The notes below the pieces were generated by a model, which was given only the letters and a program-made list of their open reading frames with translations, searched no databases and was not told the DNA's origin. Below are positions 1 to 7,582 of a DNA stretch of 12,329 nt, piece after piece. Source of the stretch: a bacterium (lineage in GTDB: Bacteria; Bacillota_I; Bacilli_A; RF39; UBA660); contig SFTR01000020.1 of assembly GCA_004560915.1 (NCBI GenBank), positions 1 to 12,329 on the forward strand, read 5' to 3'. The position numbers and the translations under genes are program-made. The first letter of the stretch is position 1, and every line of letters begins with the position of its first letter.

Positions 1-5
1 ACATT

Positions 6-45
6 ACACGAAAAAAATTAAAAAAACGCATATTTTCGTGTTTTT
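6..45 (+). terminator. Terminator-like hairpin at the left edge
   Basis: A perfect 9-bp inverted repeat pairs ACACGAAAA (6-14) with TTTTCGTGT (33-41) across an 18-nt A-rich loop, and is followed by a short T run (42-45). The shape fits a rho-independent terminator for a gene lying left of the window. The loop is long and the stem AT-rich, so a generic palindrome is possible. Confidence 0.45.
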
Positions 46-50
46 AGTCG

Positions 51-59
51 TGGTATAAT
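51..59 (+). promoter_or_regulatory. Extended -10 promoter for the surface operon
   Basis: TGG immediately followed by TATAAT (54-59) is a perfect extended -10 element. No good -35 lies 16-18 nt upstream (about 31-36 reads TATTTT). Transcription would start near 66 and run into the truncated phosphatase gene and on to the polymerase-like and surface-protein genes, which show no separate promoter of their own. Confidence 0.5.
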
Positions 60-81
60 ATTAATATAAATTTAGTGTTGA

Positions 82-732
82 CAAAACTTAGATAGTCAAG
101 CATATGGTTTATATCCTTTTGGTATTGATCCTTATAGTGATGTATTAGACATGTATTCTAGAATAGAAAATTATTGTAAAGAAGATGGTAAAAAATATAT
201 CTATGCTTATGATGAAGAACCTGATCATACTATGCATATATTTGGACCTGATAACAAGACAGTTAAAGATTTAATAAGATATAGAAATATTATGACTAAA
301 GGGCTTTGTGAAAAGTTAGAAGATACTATAATTTTTGTAGTAGCTGATCACGGACATATAAAAATAGAAAATATATTCTTAAAAGATTATCCTGATATAG
401 TAGAATGTTTGAGATTAGGAACTTCTACTGAAGTTAGAGCAACTTCATTCTTTATAAAAGATGATAAAAAGATAGAGTTTGAAAAGTTATTTAATAAATA
501 CTTTGGTGAAGATTTTGATTTATATACTAAGAAAGATGTTCTTGATAGCTGTTTATTTGGCGATGGAGAAAAGAATGAATTAATAGATAGTGAACTTGGT
601 GACTATATAGCAATAGCTAAAACTAATAAAGCATTAATATATGATGGTGATGAAGTGTTATATAGTCATCATGCTGGTTATACAGATGATGAAATATATG
701 TTCCATTAATAATAATAGATAATTGTAAATAA
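82..732 (+). pseudogene. Alkaline phosphatase superfamily protein, 5'-truncated remnant
   Basis: The reading frame is open from just after a TGA at 79-81. The first ATG is at 151 and gives 193 residues, but that ATG has no ribosome binding site. Protein-like sequence (AYGLYPFGIDPYSDVL) already runs in frame upstream of it. From the ATG, PDHTMH (D25, H29), VADHGH (D66, H67) and SHHAGY (H173/H174) match the second half of the metal-binding set of type I phosphodiesterase/nucleotide pyrophosphatase enzymes. The N-terminal half, which in this superfamily supplies the first Asp and the Thr/Ser nucleophile, is missing, so the product should be inactive even if translated. The polymerase-like gene starts 13 nt after its stop. 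The original role was probably hydrolysis of a phosphodiester or phosphonate-type substrate, perhaps in surface-polymer metabolism. A contig-end or assembly join is the alternative explanation for the missing half. Confidence 0.65.
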
Positions 733-745
733 TAGGTGTTGTTTA

Positions 746-2290
746 GTGAAAAAAATATTTGAAGAAGAAAAGACAATATTAGAGGTACTTGCTGAAATAT
801 ATATATTTGTTGTAATTATATTATTTCCATTAATAGTTAATAGATATGGATATTTTCGTATACTTGAATGTAAATGGTATTCATATCTTATAATATCTAG
901 TTTATATGTAGGAGTGAATATACTTGTTATTTTATATTACCTAGTTATAAAGAAGTTTAATATATTTGGTAAAATTAAACTTAAAATAATACATTGGTTA
1001 AGTCTTATATATTTATTAATTAATATAATATCTTGTTTTACTTCTCCATTCTTTAGTAAATATAATTTATTTGTTGGTACTGGTAGAGGTGAAGGATTAA
1101 TTATGACTTCGTTATATGTATTAACATTTTTGTTTGTATCACTATTTTCTAAATTTAAGAAAAGATATATTAATTACTTTGTTATATCTTCAATACTGTT
1201 AAATACAATAGCGATTCTTCAATATATAGGTTTTAATCCATTTAATTTATATCAGAATGGTATTGGTACTCATAATGTTAGTTTTATGACTACTATAGGT
1301 AATATAGATTTTATATCTGCATTATATTGTATATTACTTTCTATATCAGTTGCTTCATATATATTTCTAGATGACAATAAAAGATGGGAAAATATTATAT
1401 ATCTTATATCTATACTTATTGGATTCTTTATAATTGGTATTATTAATGTACAAAGTGGTAAACTTGCATTATTAGCAACTCTTGTTATAGTTTTTCCTTT
1501 CTTAATATCTAATAATAAAAGATTATCTAAATCATTAGTAGTACTTTCTGTTATATTATTTTCTTATGTTATTAATATTATTATAAATCCAGAATATCAT
1601 TATGATATAGGAAGTTTAAACTTTTATTTTCAATTTAATTATATAGTTATATTATTCTTAATAGTATGTTCTTTATTAATATATTGTTCTTATAAAGTTA
1701 AAAATTTAAAGTATGATTTTACTAGTAATAAGAAAATTATAAAATATATATATTTAGGAATTATATTATGTGGTTTATGTGGTGTATTAGTTTTATACTT
1801 TTATAATTTTAGTAGTGGTTTTCTTTATGAAATACATATGTTGTTACATGGTAAATTTGATGATGAGTTTGGTACATATAGAGTGTTCTTATGGAAAAGA
1901 ACTATTATGTTAATAAAAGATTATCCATTACTTGGTAGTGGACCTGATACTTTTGCAATAAGATTTATGGCTAGATTTACTGATGATATTATAAAAATAG
2001 GCCCTTTGACTATTAATGATACAGCGGCTAATGTATATTTAACTATGATAATAAATATAGGTATAGTTGGTTTAACTTCATATTTAACATTTATAATTTA
2101 TCAAATTAAAGAAGGAACTCTGAGGATGAATAAATATTCTTGTATACTTTTAGTGGCAATTGTTTGTTTCTTGATTCAGGATTTCTTTAATTTATGGGTT
2201 GTTATAGTTACACCTATATTTTGGTTGCTTATGGCTATTCATTATATAAGTTTAAATGAAACTATTGTTAAAAAAAGAAAAAAATTGTAA
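746..2290 (+). CDS. O-antigen ligase / Wzy polymerase-like membrane protein
   Basis: This is a 514-residue polytopic membrane protein with roughly a dozen hydrophobic segments, consistent with the O-antigen ligase/polymerase superfamily (WaaL/Wzy-like). Family-like features are GTGRGEG (111-117) after the early helices, GNIDF (185-189), and the large loop of about residues 356-420 with YRVFLWKR (378-385) and DYPLLGSGPDTF (392-403). That loop leads into NDTAANVYL and a GIVGL segment (439-443). Family members transfer or polymerise lipid-linked glycans on the outer face of the membrane. In many relatives the last motif reads A-H-N, whereas here it is A-A-N (A428), so a residue often linked to activity is absent. 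Translation starts at GTG 746 with AGGTG at 734-738. The gene lies between the phosphatase remnant and the surface-protein gene. Substrate and product are not evident. Superfamily assignment is fairly secure; ligase versus polymerase is not. Confidence 0.75.
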   Translation: MKKIFEEEKTILEVLAEIYIFVVIILFPLIVNRYGYFRILECKWYSYLIISSLYVGVNILVILYYLVIKKFNIFGKIKLKIIHWLSLIYLLINIISCFTSPFFSKYNLFVGTGRGEGLIMTSLYVLTFLFVSLFSKFKKRYINYFVISSILLNTIAILQYIGFNPFNLYQNGIGTHNVSFMTTIGNIDFISALYCILLSISVASYIFLDDNKRWENIIYLISILIGFFIIGIINVQSGKLALLATLVIVFPFLISNNKRLSKSLVVLSVILFSYVINIIINPEYHYDIGSLNFYFQFNYIVILFLIVCSLLIYCSYKVKNLKYDFTSNKKIIKYIYLGIILCGLCGVLVLYFYNFSSGFLYEIHMLLHGKFDDEFGTYRVFLWKRTIMLIKDYPLLGSGPDTFAIRFMARFTDDIIKIGPLTINDTAANVYLTMIINIGIVGLTSYLTFIIYQIKEGTLRMNKYSCILLVAIVCFLIQDFFNLWVVIVTPIFWLLMAIHYISLNETIVKKRKKL

Positions 2291-2317
2291 AATATTATTA
2301 GATAATAGGAGATTTTT

Positions 2318-3991
2318 ATGAATGGTTTTAAGAGTGATGTAGTTAAGTATATTATTTGTGGGTTATTGGTGTTTTCAATTGGATTATTTATTGGTAACTC
2401 ATTAAATAGTAATTCTATAGGAAAAATACAAGGATATTTATTAGGTGCTTCAACTGAAGATGAAGATGATGATTATGATGAGAATGCTACTGATAGTAAT
2501 TCCACAGATAGTAATGCAACTGATAGTAATGCAACAGATTGTAATGCTACTAGTGGAGATGTTTGTGATAATTGTTCTGATGGTGAAGATGATGATATTG
2601 TATATTTAGATAATATTAGTTTTAAAAGAGATTATGGTACTGCAGGGGATACAATATACCTTGATATAGAAACATATGGTGCTAAACTTAATGGTATTAC
2701 AATAACACTAACAAATACAAAAACTAATGCAAGTTATTCAATACCTGTTAAGAATCTTGATAAAAGTCCATATATAATTCTTCCTAAATACTTGTCTACT
2801 TCAACTTATGAAATAACAGATGTTTTATTAACTGGTATAAATAGTGATGACACAACATTTAGTAGACATTATAGTAGTTCTAATGGAAATAATACATATA
2901 GTTTAGATTTTAGTAGTATTATAAAAGTAACTGCACTTGAAAATGTAACACCTATATCAATGAGTAGTATTGGTATTAAAACAAATAAAGTAGCTTTAGG
3001 AGATAGAGTAGAATTAGAACTAAAAACAAATGTTGAAATACTTTCCGGTGAATTAATATTTATTAATAGTAAGAGTGAAAAAATGTCAGTTAATTTATAT
3101 GCTAGAGGAGAAAATTTTTTCTACATTCCATCAAATGTTAGAACTGGAAAATATAAATTATCTGAGGTGTATTTAGTAGCTGAGAATAGTAGTGTTAGAT
3201 ATACTTTAGATGGTTATAAAGGTACTAAAAAATATAACTTTAATATAGAACTTGAAGTAGTTAGTAGTAATGATGCTAAATACGTTTATAATAATGAAGA
3301 CATAAATAATGAAATTATAACTAAAATATATAATAGTGAAGTAGGTTCAACAATAACAATTAATACTAATACGAATACTATTATAAAAGAAGAATTATTT
3401 GATTCAATTAAAGGTAAAAAGAAAAAACTAGTTATAAATAATAGTAATAATCAAATGATATTTGAAGGTAAGAATATTAAAAATTCTAAGACTATAGATG
3501 TTAGTATAGAAATAAATAAAGTAGAAGAGAATAGTGATATATATAAATTAGTAAAAGAAGGATATATTATTAGTTTTGCTGATAATGGTGATTTACCTGG
3601 TAATGCATTAATAAGAATTAAATCTAATGATGAATTAACTAAATTATATGGAGAAGATAAAATAAATATATATTATTTTAATAAAAATTCTAATAAGTTC
3701 TCTTTGATTAATTCTAGCATTAAGAAGACTAGTGATGGTTATTACGAATTTAATATAAATCATAATTCAGAGTATTTAATGACTAATAAGAAATTAGATG
3801 ATTCTTTATTAACTGTTGTTAGTGATGATAATGTAGTAGGTTTTCAATTAAGTAAAAAGAGTCAATTATTATTAATTAGTGTTGGTGTAATAGTAGTTAT
3901 AGCTATTGGAGTAGTGTTAGCTATTACAAATAAAAAGAAAAATAAAGTAGAAGAAAATACTAATAAAGATGAATTTAAAAACATAAAATAA
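2318..3991 (+). CDS. Bitopic surface protein with repeat stalk and duplicated domains
   Basis: This 557-residue protein has an N-terminal hydrophobic segment (about 10-28, a signal anchor) and a C-terminal one (about 516-537) followed by a Lys/Glu/Asn-rich tail, so the central 480 residues are probably extracellular. An acidic, low-complexity stalk (46-93) contains NATDS-type pentads and three Cys (75, 83, 86). Two similar segments follow, about 96-205 and 216-316. Each has a GD-x-(I/V)-x-L strand, then PYIILP or FFYIPS, then a T-(G)-x-Y-x-(I/L)-x-(D/E)-V-x-L strand, which suggests tandem Ig-like beta-sandwich domains. A further segment (about 410-490) contains ADNGDLPG, KINIYYFN and INHNSEYL, of a style common in Bacillota wall and adhesin proteins. 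No LPXTG sorting motif is seen. The start at ATG 2318 has AGGAGA at 2307-2312. Adhesion or envelope organisation is plausible, but no specific family is recognised. Confidence 0.7.
   Translation: MNGFKSDVVKYIICGLLVFSIGLFIGNSLNSNSIGKIQGYLLGASTEDEDDDYDENATDSNSTDSNATDSNATDCNATSGDVCDNCSDGEDDDIVYLDNISFKRDYGTAGDTIYLDIETYGAKLNGITITLTNTKTNASYSIPVKNLDKSPYIILPKYLSTSTYEITDVLLTGINSDDTTFSRHYSSSNGNNTYSLDFSSIIKVTALENVTPISMSSIGIKTNKVALGDRVELELKTNVEILSGELIFINSKSEKMSVNLYARGENFFYIPSNVRTGKYKLSEVYLVAENSSVRYTLDGYKGTKKYNFNIELEVVSSNDAKYVYNNEDINNEIITKIYNSEVGSTITINTNTNTIIKEELFDSIKGKKKKLVINNSNNQMIFEGKNIKNSKTIDVSIEINKVEENSDIYKLVKEGYIISFADNGDLPGNALIRIKSNDELTKLYGEDKINIYYFNKNSNKFSLINSSIKKTSDGYYEFNINHNSEYLMTNKKLDDSLLTVVSDDNVVGFQLSKKSQLLLISVGVIVVIAIGVVLAITNKKKNKVEENTNKDEFKNIK
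2483..2557 (+). repeat. 15-nt coding repeat (NATDS pentads)
   Basis: Five consecutive 15-nt units encode NATDS, NSTDS, NATDS, NATDC and NATSG (residues 56-80 of the surface protein). Codons differ between units (GCT/GCA, ACT/ACA), so the array is not a fresh duplication, but it could change length by slippage or recombination. It probably forms a flexible, acidic spacer between membrane anchor and ectodomain. Confidence 0.8.
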
Positions 3992-3993
3992 TT

Positions 3994-4026
3994 AAGAGCC
4001 TTATTTCTTTATGAAGTAAGGCTTTT
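3994..4026 (+). terminator. Rho-independent terminator of the surface operon
   Basis: GCCTTATTTC (3998-4007) pairs with GAAGTAAGGC (4013-4022) around a TTTAT loop, with one G-T wobble, and is followed by TTTT (4023-4026) with an opposing A/G-rich flank at 3994-3997. It begins 2 nt after the surface-protein stop and lies directly before the next promoter. Confidence 0.85.
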
Positions 4027-4027
4027 A

Positions 4028-4036
4028 TGATATACT
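4028..4036 (+). promoter_or_regulatory. Extended -10 promoter of the vanW-dltAC operon
   Basis: TGA followed by TATACT (4031-4036) makes an extended -10 immediately downstream of the terminator. The region where a -35 would lie is inside the terminator hairpin. The predicted start near 4043 lies after the TTG at 4041, which argues for translation of vanW from ATG 4059. Confidence 0.45.
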
Positions 4037-4058
4037 TAAATTGATTGAGAGTGATATT

Positions 4059-4937
4059 ATGGCTAGAAAACTTTTTTGTGAGATAAATCCTACATGTTAT
4101 AAGATATCAATGTATAAAGAAATACTTAGAAGAGATCTTATTGATATATTTAGTAGTGTTAAGATAGCTAAAACTAAATCTAATAAAGAACTTAATAATA
4201 TAGTTAAAAGTCATAGTTCTATACTTATTAGAAAGTTATATGGAGTAGATATTAAATTACAAGAAAATAAAGTTACAAATATAATGTTAGCTTGTAATAA
4301 AATAAATGGCATAGTTATACATCCTGGTGAAACATTTTCTTATTGGAAGACAGTAGGTATGCCTAAAAAGAAAGATGGATATAAAGAAGGACTTGTTTTT
4401 ATATTAGATGGTTTTGGTAAAGGTATTGGTGGTGGATTATGTCAAATGGCTAATATGATACATTACTTAGTACTTAATAGTCCACTTGAAGTGACTGAGT
4501 TACATCATCATTCTGATGCAATGTTTCCTGATGAGAGAAGAAGAGTTCCTTTTGGAACAGGTACTTCAGTAGCATATAATAATTCAGATTATAGATTTAG
4601 AAATAATACTCTTCAAGATGTTCAAATATTAGTATGGTGTGAAAATGGAGAGTTATGTGGAGAACTTAGAAGTGAAAGACCATTTCCTTGTAGATATAAA
4701 TTAATAGAAGAGAATCATCATTTTAAAAAAGAAAAAGATGGTAAATATTATAGAATAAGTCAAGTATATAGAATAGTTATAGATAGAAAGACTAATGAAG
4801 AATTATATAGAGAGTTAATTCTTGATAATCATTCTATGGTTATGTATGATTATAGTTTAATACCTAAAGATGAGATTTGGGATGAAGAGTATGATAATAA
4901 AAAGATTAGAAGAAATAGTAAGAATAAATCCAAATAA
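4059..4937 (+). CDS. VanW family protein
   Basis: This 292-residue protein is dominated by a VanW domain, the family named from the VanB glycopeptide-resistance cluster, whose biochemical function is not established. Diagnostic motifs are HPGETFSYWKTVG (88-100), GYKEGLV (107-113), GIGGGLCQM (122-130), LHHHSD (148-153), FPDERRRVPFGTG (156-168) and an ELCGELRS strand (198-205). No signal peptide or membrane segment is visible, so it looks cytoplasmic. No VanR/S, VanH, D-Ala-D-Lac ligase or VanX gene is in the window, so a resistance role is not supported. I chose ATG 4059 (MARKLF) over an in-frame TTG at 4041 because the predicted transcription start lies after that TTG. The upstream AGAGTG is only a weak ribosome binding site. 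It is first in a five-gene operon and its 3' end overlaps dltA by 47 nt. Confidence 0.88.
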   Translation: MARKLFCEINPTCYKISMYKEILRRDLIDIFSSVKIAKTKSNKELNNIVKSHSSILIRKLYGVDIKLQENKVTNIMLACNKINGIVIHPGETFSYWKTVGMPKKKDGYKEGLVFILDGFGKGIGGGLCQMANMIHYLVLNSPLEVTELHHHSDAMFPDERRRVPFGTGTSVAYNNSDYRFRNNTLQDVQILVWCENGELCGELRSERPFPCRYKLIEENHHFKKEKDGKYYRISQVYRIVIDRKTNEELYRELILDNHSMVMYDYSLIPKDEIWDEEYDNKKIRRNSKNKSK

Positions 4938-6279
4938 GATAGTTTATAAGTATGATGATAAATATATAACTTATAAAGAACTATATGATAAGTGTTCTTA
5001 TTATAGTAAGTTATTAATTAAAGAGGGTAGTGGTCCAGTTATAATATATGGTTCCAAAGAATTAAATACATTTATATCTATTATTTCATGTATTATAGCT
5101 AGAAGGACTTATATACCAATTGATAAATTTATTCCTTTAGAAAGACTTAAAAATATTATTAGAATTACTAATAGTAGTTTGATAATTAGTGATGAAGATA
5201 TTTCTATAGATAATGTTAAAATTAAAAGATTAGAAGATTTAGAATTATATAAAAATGATAGTGATAAAATACAAAATAATAGTGTAGCATATATTATATT
5301 TACATCTGGTAGTACAGGAGAAGCTAAAGGAGTACCAATTACGTATAATAATTTAAATAATTTTATTAAGTGGATTAGTAGTTTGTATCCATTAAATGAG
5401 TATAAAGATGTTAATGTTTTAAATCAAGCAAGTTTTAGTTTTGATTTAAGTGTAGCAGATATATATTATTCTCTATATAATAATCATACTTTAATATGTT
5501 ATAGTAATTATAATGCTGTGTTTAATGTAATAAAAAGAGAATCTATTAATGTATGTGTTATGACTCCTACTTTTATTAAGATGCTACTTTTAAATGATGA
5601 GTTTAATATTTCTAATTATCCATCACTTAAATGTATTTATTTTTGTGGAGAAGTGTTAGAGAAAAGAAGTGTTTTAAAATTATTTGAGAGATTTCCTGAC
5701 ATTAGTATAATAAATGCTTATGGACCTACTGAAGCTACTTCTGCGGTATGTGGTATATTAATAACAAAAGATATTCTTAATGAAGATGTGTTACCTGTTG
5801 GTGATATTAGAAATAGTGCAACAGAAATAAGTATTATAAATAATGAAATAGTATTAAAAGGAGATAGTGTGTTTTCTGGATACTTAGGTAATTATAAAGG
5901 TGGTTATTATAAAGATAATGGTATTAATGCATATAAAACTGGTGATTTAGGTTATATAAAAAATAATAAAATATATTGTAAAGGTAGACTAGATAATCAA
6001 ATAAAATATAAAGGATATAGAATAGAATTAAATGATATAAAAAATAATATATTAAAAATAAATGGTGTTATAGATGCTGAAGTTATAGCTAAATATACAG
6101 AAGATAACATAGTTAAAAGTATTAAAGCATTTGTAGTCTTAGATAGAAGTATAGATATTAAAGATGAACTTCGTAAATTATTACCTTCGTATATGATACC
6201 TAAAAGTATTAAAGTATTAGATAAATTACCAATAAATAATAATGGTAAAATAGATAGAAAGGCATTATATAAGTTATGA
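4891..6279 (+). CDS. dltA: D-alanine--D-alanyl carrier protein ligase (DltA-like)
   Basis: This is an ANL-superfamily adenylation enzyme that would activate D-alanine with ATP and load it on the DltC carrier. From ATG 4891 it has 462 residues, slightly shorter than the usual 500 or so. The A motifs appear in order: FTSGSTG with EAKGVP (137-149), SFSFDLS (181-187, the Asp thought to bind the amino group), FCGE (251-254), AYGPTEAT (276-283), KTGDLG (349-354), GRLDNQIKYKGYRIEL (365-380) and NNNGKIDRK (449-457), whose Lys 453 is the catalytic lysine. The Cys in FCGE (C252) matches the residue associated with D-Ala selectivity in DltA, which supports D-alanine as substrate. ATG 4870 is an alternative start giving 7 more residues; 4891 fits the family N-terminus (IIKRLEEIVRINPNKIVY) better. 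The gene ends TGA followed at once by in-frame TAG, and its last bases overlap dltC (ATGA). dltB and dltD are not adjacent. Confidence 0.88.
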   Translation: MIIKRLEEIVRINPNKIVYKYDDKYITYKELYDKCSYYSKLLIKEGSGPVIIYGSKELNTFISIISCIIARRTYIPIDKFIPLERLKNIIRITNSSLIISDEDISIDNVKIKRLEDLELYKNDSDKIQNNSVAYIIFTSGSTGEAKGVPITYNNLNNFIKWISSLYPLNEYKDVNVLNQASFSFDLSVADIYYSLYNNHTLICYSNYNAVFNVIKRESINVCVMTPTFIKMLLLNDEFNISNYPSLKCIYFCGEVLEKRSVLKLFERFPDISIINAYGPTEATSAVCGILITKDILNEDVLPVGDIRNSATEISIINNEIVLKGDSVFSGYLGNYKGGYYKDNGINAYKTGDLGYIKNNKIYCKGRLDNQIKYKGYRIELNDIKNNILKINGVIDAEVIAKYTEDNIVKSIKAFVVLDRSIDIKDELRKLLPSYMIPKSIKVLDKLPINNNGKIDRKALYKL

Positions 6280-6512
6280 TAGATGTTAAAAAATTATTGT
6301 ATGAAATAATAGAAGATGATAGAATATTTGATAAAGAAATAGACTTAGTAGAAAGTGGATTATTAGATTCTTATGCTTTTATAGAATTATTTTCTAGATT
6401 AGAAGATATGGGTATAAATATACAACCAACTAGAATAGATAGAAATAAATTAAGAAGTATAGAAGGAATAGAAGAAATAATAAAAGAACATGGAGGTTTT
6501 TATGGAAAATAA
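6276..6512 (+). CDS. dltC: D-alanyl carrier protein (DltC-like)
   Basis: This 78-residue acyl/peptidyl carrier protein is the usual length for DltC. Ser32 in ESGLLDSYAFIELF is the expected 4'-phosphopantetheine attachment site that would hold D-alanine as a thioester. The rest is the typical acidic helical carrier ending in a SIEGIEEII helix. It starts with ATGA overlapping the dltA stop, which implies translational coupling, and ends 11 nt inside the next gene. It most likely works with the upstream ligase. The acceptor is unclear because the MBOAT partner DltB, which normally moves D-Ala from DltC across the membrane, is not encoded nearby. A generic acyl carrier protein is the alternative, made less likely by the DltA neighbour. 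Confidence 0.85.
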   Translation: MIDVKKLLYEIIEDDRIFDKEIDLVESGLLDSYAFIELFSRLEDMGINIQPTRIDRNKLRSIEGIEEIIKEHGGFYGK

Positions 6513-7575
6513 AGTAGTAAGTGGTTTAAAATATTTACTTGATAACCTTAGTAATAGTTCTAATCAAGATAAATTGTTAAGATTAAGTAGATTAACTATT
6601 GATAAGTTATATGGTAAAGATAGTGTTTCTTTTAGTAGTAGTGAAATTGAAGAATATTTATTTAATAATAAAGAAGATGGTACTAGAGAAATAGATATAC
6701 TCGTATGGAATTTCTTTAAAATATTAAGTGTTGATATGAAGGGTATTAACTTTGATAATGTTAATATAGCAGGTTTTCATTTATCAGATTTTAAAAATAT
6801 TCATATAGATTTAAGTAAGGTACCAAATAAGGATTTATCTAAGTGTACTTTTAGAGGTGTAATGCTTAGTGGAAACTTAGAGAATTCTATAGTGAATGGT
6901 ACTGATTTTAGTGGTTATGATACTGATAATGAAAAAGGATATTTAACGTTAGATGTAGATAAGGCTATAAGTATTAAAAGATCTAAATTAAGTGGTGTTA
7001 AAGTATGTGGTTCTTTTGATGGTGTAGATATAACTGGTGTTGACTTTAGTGGAACTTTAGGTGATATTAAGATAGACCCTCAAAAAGTTAAAGATAAGTG
7101 GTTTATATGTACTAAATTAGATGGTGTAACTTTAGTAGGAGAAAATGATATTCCTTCATTTAAAGATACAGTTCTTATTGAAACAAGTTTTAGAGGAATT
7201 AAAAATAAAAATTTAGTTATTAATTTAGATGAGTTACCTCGTTATACTGGTAAAGTTTGTTGTTGTGATTTAACTGGTGTGACAATTGTTGGTAAAGCAG
7301 TATCTTGTAATGATGAAAAAGATTCTATGAATGAAGATGGTACAGTGTTATTTGATACATCAGAAGATGATTTATATGGCTCATACTATTATGATAAAGA
7401 TGGAAGACAAGTATATATATACTTACATAGATCAGCAGTATGGAATGAAAAAAATAAATGTTGGAATTTTATAGATAGGGATAGTGAAGAGAATTTGAAA
7501 TTTACTTCTGAATTTAAAAAGCCTATTGAAAAAAGTATTCTTAGAAGAATATTTAGAAATAGAAATACTAAGTAG
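6502..7575 (+). CDS. Pentapeptide-like repeat protein of unknown function
   Basis: This 357-residue protein has an alpha-rich N-terminus (about 1-78), a repeat region (about 80-266) and a C-terminal domain with a strongly basic tail (SILRRIFRNRNTK, 345-357). The repeat region is rich in F/L-x-G-V-x-(L/I) steps resembling divergent pentapeptide-repeat right-handed beta-helices, for example FRGVMLSG, GVDITGVDFSG, LDGVTLVG and LTGVTIVG. A longer unit of about 43-51 residues recurs, in which a D-x-x-K-V-like segment precedes a C-x-L-x-GV-x-(L/I)-x-G step. No signal peptide or membrane segment is seen. I chose ATG 6502 because GGAGGT lies at 6492-6497. The earlier in-frame ATG at 6490 includes part of that site. 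It overlaps dltC by 11 nt and the DUF84-Nudix gene follows after 7 nt, so it belongs to the operon. A scaffold or binding role is possible, but no specific function can be assigned. Confidence 0.65.
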   Translation: MENKVVSGLKYLLDNLSNSSNQDKLLRLSRLTIDKLYGKDSVSFSSSEIEEYLFNNKEDGTREIDILVWNFFKILSVDMKGINFDNVNIAGFHLSDFKNIHIDLSKVPNKDLSKCTFRGVMLSGNLENSIVNGTDFSGYDTDNEKGYLTLDVDKAISIKRSKLSGVKVCGSFDGVDITGVDFSGTLGDIKIDPQKVKDKWFICTKLDGVTLVGENDIPSFKDTVLIETSFRGIKNKNLVINLDELPRYTGKVCCCDLTGVTIVGKAVSCNDEKDSMNEDGTVLFDTSEDDLYGSYYYDKDGRQVYIYLHRSAVWNEKNKCWNFIDRDSEENLKFTSEFKKPIEKSILRRIFRNRNTK

Positions 7576-7582
7576 GTGAATT

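Noticed and set aside
78..108. Perfect TTGACA at 78-83 as a -35 element
   Set aside because: The hexamers at 16-19 nt spacing (CATATG or TATGGT) are poor -10 matches, and the site lies at the edge of the coding remnant. The TGGTATAAT at 51-59 is a better promoter.
4059..4937. Glycopeptide (VanB-type) resistance cluster
   Set aside because: Only a VanW-family protein is present. There is no D-Ala-D-Lac ligase, VanH, VanX or VanR/S gene, and VanW proteins are common outside resistance loci.
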